Of a stretch of 58,896 bases of DNA, positions 56,379-58,896 are shown in pieces. The stretch is taken from NCBI GenBank assembly GCA_019313905.1, contig JAFDAI010000003.1, positions 1-58,896 of the forward strand. Direction: 5' to 3'. Each line of letters starts with the position of its first letter. The stretch's first letter is position 1. The notes below the pieces were generated by a model. The model saw nothing but the letters and a program-made list of their open reading frames with translations. It did not search any database and was not told the origin of the DNA. This stretch comes from Deltaproteobacteria bacterium. Lineage in GTDB: Bacteria > Desulfobacterota > Syntrophia > Syntrophales > UBA2210. Both the position numbers and the translations under genes were made by a program.

Positions 56379-57683
56379 ATGAGATTTGACATAGCAAAAA
56401 GCGGAACAGGAATAGCATACGAGATACGCAACATAGTAAATATTGCGGAGAAGTTGAAGGAATACGGCGTTGATGTTACCTGGGAGAACATCGGAGACCC
56501 CGTAGTAAAGGGGGAAAAGATTCCTGAATGGATGAAAGACACACTGGCCGACATCATGAAGAACGACATGTCGTACGCCTATTCCCCTACCAAGGGCATG
56601 GAAGAAACCAGGGAATTTCTCACGGAGAAGGTAAACAAGAGGGGGAAATACCAGCTTGACAAAGAAGATATTATCTTTTTCAACGGGCTTGGAGACGCGA
56701 TCGCGCGGGCATACAGCTCCATAAGAATTGATGCCCGCATTATAATGCCGGAGCCGACATATTCCACACATCTACTCGCGGAGATTCATCATGCCTCGTT
56801 TCCGCCAAACACTTACAGGATGAATCCCTACCACAACTGGCATCCGGATATCGCGGAACTGGAACGAAAGGTGAAAAGCCATAATACCATTGTCGGCGCC
56901 CTCGTCATAAATCCCGACAATCCGACCGGATTTGTCTATCCGGAAGAGAGTCTCAGAAAGGTTGTAAAGATCGCGAAAGACTACGACTTATTCCTTGTTT
57001 TCGATGAGACTTATCACAATATTCTGTACAATGGATGTAAAACTCTTCCTCTTTCAGATATTATCGAAGATGTTCCCGCCATCAGCATGAAGGGCATCTC
57101 AAAGGAATTCCCCTGGCCCGGGGCACGGTGCGGATGGATAGAGGTATACAACGCAGATAAAGATGAAACCTTCGCAAGATATATAGATGCCATATTGACG
57201 CAGAAGATGGCCGAAGTCTGCTCCACAACGCTGCCCCAGATGGCCATTCCGAGGATTATGACCCATCCCGAGTATCAGAAATATCTGGACAGCAGGGTCA
57301 AACACTATGAAAGGCTTTCCAATATAGCATACAACATTCTTAAGGATGTCCCCTATATTGTGGTAAACAGGACAAATGGCGCCTTTTACATGACTATTGT
57401 ATTCAACGAGGCGGTACTCAACGACAGACAGAAATTACACATAAAAAAGGCTCCCATAAAGACTTACGTGGAAGAGATAGCGAGTGCCCATATAGAAAAT
57501 GACAAACGTTTCGTTTACTATCTCCTGGGAGCCACCGGGATATGCGTGGTGCCTTTGACATCATTTTTTACCGCGCTGCCGGGCTTCAGATTAACACTGC
57601 TGGAAAAAGACGAAGCCAGATTCGAAAAAACGATAAATACATTAGCGAAAAAAATCGTTGAATACATCGAGTCTTCAAAGTAG
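56379..57683 (+). CDS. Class I/II PLP-dependent aminotransferase
   Basis: 434 residues of the aspartate aminotransferase fold (type I). Typical elements are YSPTKGMEETREFL, NPDNPTGFVYPEE, VFDETYHNILY, the Schiff-base Lys in SMKGISKEFPWPGARCGW and FRLTLLEKDEARF. A loop near residues 355-375 (LNDRQKLHIKKAPIKTYVEE) is longer than usual. AAAGAGGTCAT precedes the ATG. The amino donor is unknown. It faces away from AOR. Confidence 0.88.
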   Translation: MRFDIAKSGTGIAYEIRNIVNIAEKLKEYGVDVTWENIGDPVVKGEKIPEWMKDTLADIMKNDMSYAYSPTKGMEETREFLTEKVNKRGKYQLDKEDIIFFNGLGDAIARAYSSIRIDARIIMPEPTYSTHLLAEIHHASFPPNTYRMNPYHNWHPDIAELERKVKSHNTIVGALVINPDNPTGFVYPEESLRKVVKIAKDYDLFLVFDETYHNILYNGCKTLPLSDIIEDVPAISMKGISKEFPWPGARCGWIEVYNADKDETFARYIDAILTQKMAEVCSTTLPQMAIPRIMTHPEYQKYLDSRVKHYERLSNIAYNILKDVPYIVVNRTNGAFYMTIVFNEAVLNDRQKLHIKKAPIKTYVEEIASAHIENDKRFVYYLLGATGICVVPLTSFFTALPGFRLTLLEKDEARFEKTINTLAKKIVEYIESSK

Positions 57684-57697
57684 GAACATCAATATTG

Positions 57698-57869
57698 ATG
57701 ATTCTGTTGATTAATGAGGATTTTCGTTCAATATCAAGGCGTGCGAAAAAAATAACCGCAGGTGCCCCGCAGGAAATGTCCTTGGGGTGCATATAGTTGA
57801 TATTCCGAGGATTATTTGTTGAGCATAACGCAGAGATTGGGCGAAAAAACCATTAATAAACAGGATCAT
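57698..57869. repeat. MITE-like element, atgatyctg family, full-length copy
   Basis: A 172-bp element with inverted ends atgattctgttgattaatga and ttattaa...caggatcat (20-base TIR, about 3 mismatches; extended homology to roughly 40 bases). It matches the inverted copy at 5531-5675. It sits between the aminotransferase and ubiE and ends two bases before the ubiE ATG. No ORF. Confidence 0.85.
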
Positions 57870-57871
57870 TG

Positions 57872-58582
57872 ATGCGGATTGACAAATCACCGGCTATTAT
57901 AGCCTCCATGTTCGACAGGATCGCCTCCACCTACGATCTGCTCAATTTCACACTTTCATTCTCCATGGATGACCGCTGGAGAAAAACTGTCATATCGTCC
58001 CTGAATATCAAGAATGGTGACAAGGTACTTGACATAGCAACCGGCACCGGAGATATGGCGGCCCGCGCCTTCAGGACAGCCGGATGCACGGTCACAGGCC
58101 TGGATATATCCCGCAGAATGCTGGACATTGCCGCTCAAAAAAACAAAAGCTCCCGCGGGAGCTTCCTTATAACTGCGGGGGATGCCATCGCCATGCCCTT
58201 CTCGAACGAAACCTTTGATCATGCAATGACAGCCTTCGGAATAAGAAACATGTCAGATCTTCCCGCCTTCCTGGACGAGGTTTTCAGGGTGCTTAAAGAT
58301 GGAGGGAAAATGGCGGTGCTTGAACTCTCGGTCCCCTCTCATCTCCCCTGGAAATGGGTGTATCTTGCCTATTTCAAGGTCATACTCCCTGTTATCGGTG
58401 GACTTATATCGGGAGATTTTAAGGCCTACCGGTATCTGCGGGATTCAGTGATGGGATTTCCCCCTCCCGGTGAGCTTGAACGCCTGATGAAAGAGAGTGG
58501 GTTCAAAGTTATACAATCATCACCTCTGTTCTTCGAAATCGCACACATCTACCTCTTGAAAAAGGTAACTACTGAGGTATAA
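57872..58582 (+). CDS. ubiE: Demethylmenaquinone methyltransferase
   Basis: 236 residues. SAM-dependent C-methylation of the quinone ring, the last step of menaquinone synthesis. UbiE pattern: IASMFDRIASTYDLLN, motif I VLDIATGTGDMAA, NETFDHAMTAFGIRNM, VFRVLKDGGKMAVLELS and the terminal YRYLRDSVMGFPPPGE. The only possible ribosome binding site, AGGA (57862-57865, six bases before ATG), lies in the end of the MITE. Confidence 0.93.
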   Translation: MRIDKSPAIIASMFDRIASTYDLLNFTLSFSMDDRWRKTVISSLNIKNGDKVLDIATGTGDMAARAFRTAGCTVTGLDISRRMLDIAAQKNKSSRGSFLITAGDAIAMPFSNETFDHAMTAFGIRNMSDLPAFLDEVFRVLKDGGKMAVLELSVPSHLPWKWVYLAYFKVILPVIGGLISGDFKAYRYLRDSVMGFPPPGELERLMKESGFKVIQSSPLFFEIAHIYLLKKVTTEV

Positions 58583-58896
58583 AATCAATCCTGATAAAAA
58601 GTGACGATATGGTTTTGACATTAAGCAGATAGCGACAATTTGAAAACCAGCTTTGAAGTTACAACATTAATTTCCTGTACTCAATTAATGGACAGATTTA
58701 TTCCATTTTTGCGTTAGCTTTGCTTCTTCCTGAACCACTCAGTTTTCGAAGCAAAACAAGTATAGAAGATTACATTTGATAATTAACCCAAGTTTAACCC
58801 CATTCCGAACACAACTACAGTGATGTCATGTGGTTAAAGCTGAGTGGCCAAATTTATGGTCACTACATCTTTACATCTCAACCTTTGTACGCTTCA
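58583..58896. other. Distal 314 bases without a recognised gene
   Basis: AT-rich, no ORF of note on either strand, no hairpin followed by a U tract that I could see. The next gene presumably begins beyond the window. Confidence 0.5.

Overview
The window looks like a chromosomal segment of an anaerobic deltaproteobacterium (Desulfobacterota). Four things point there. The gene order is pgpA-cinA-thpR-recA-recX-alaS. The ATP synthase operon runs b'-b-delta-alpha-gamma-beta-epsilon, carries a b subunit with a signal peptide, and lacks subunits a and c. The mreBCD-mrdA-rodA-bactofilin cluster is present. Ferredoxin-linked enzymes occur (indolepyruvate oxidoreductase, tungsten-type aldehyde oxidoreductase), together with the menaquinone methyltransferase UbiE/MenG. 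This placement is inferred from gene content only. No rRNA, CRISPR array or prophage is visible.

Layout. 1-8.1 kb: the end of an unidentified gene and a terminator, then a minus-strand block of lipase-like hydrolase, alaS, recX, recA, thpR, cinA and pgpA. 8.1-11.4 kb: a methyltransferase with protein-like sequence beyond its stop codon, a hypothetical gene and an ion antiporter. 11.4-17.4 kb: the F1/b ATP synthase operon. 17.8-19.0 kb: a decayed IS3-family element. 19.1-25.3 kb: the cell-shape operon. 25.6-31.0 kb: a PpiD-like periplasmic fold protein and a three-gene FrhB-IorA-IorB unit. 31-38.2 kb: HI0933-type flavoprotein, enoyl-CoA hydratase-like protein, MscS-type channel, polA and a frameshifted galE. 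38.5-46 kb: lipoproteins, cold shock protein, dodecin, DUF493, YhhN, diaminopropionate ammonia-lyase, isochorismatase-like hydrolase, CsgG-like lipoprotein and a metallo-beta-lactamase-fold protein. 46.1-48.0 kb: tRNA-Leu(CAG), ribF and nfi. 48.1-56.1 kb: a long minus-strand run of aldehyde ferredoxin oxidoreductase, four-cluster ferredoxin, SCP2-like protein, two iron-type alcohol dehydrogenases, TPR protein, pyrE and a DUF3047 protein. 56.4-58.6 kb: an aminotransferase and ubiE.

The most unusual feature is a set of small non-coding inverted-repeat elements placed between genes. One set has gtaaaaagt ends, and two of its copies keep an apical hairpin although the apex sequence differs. A second, MITE-like set has atgatyctg ends. 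It fills the recA leader and ends two bases before the ubiE start codon, apparently supplying its ribosome binding site. A third group forms inverted repeats on both sides of mreB. One repeat fragment encodes the beginning of the TPR protein's signal peptide. Several proteins depart from their family: the second alcohol dehydrogenase lacks a metal-ligand Asp and an active-site His, DNA polymerase I lacks one exonuclease Asp, and the PpiD-like protein seems to lack its parvulin domain. Two genes appear to start at near-cognate ATA and ATC codons behind strong Shine-Dalgarno sequences.
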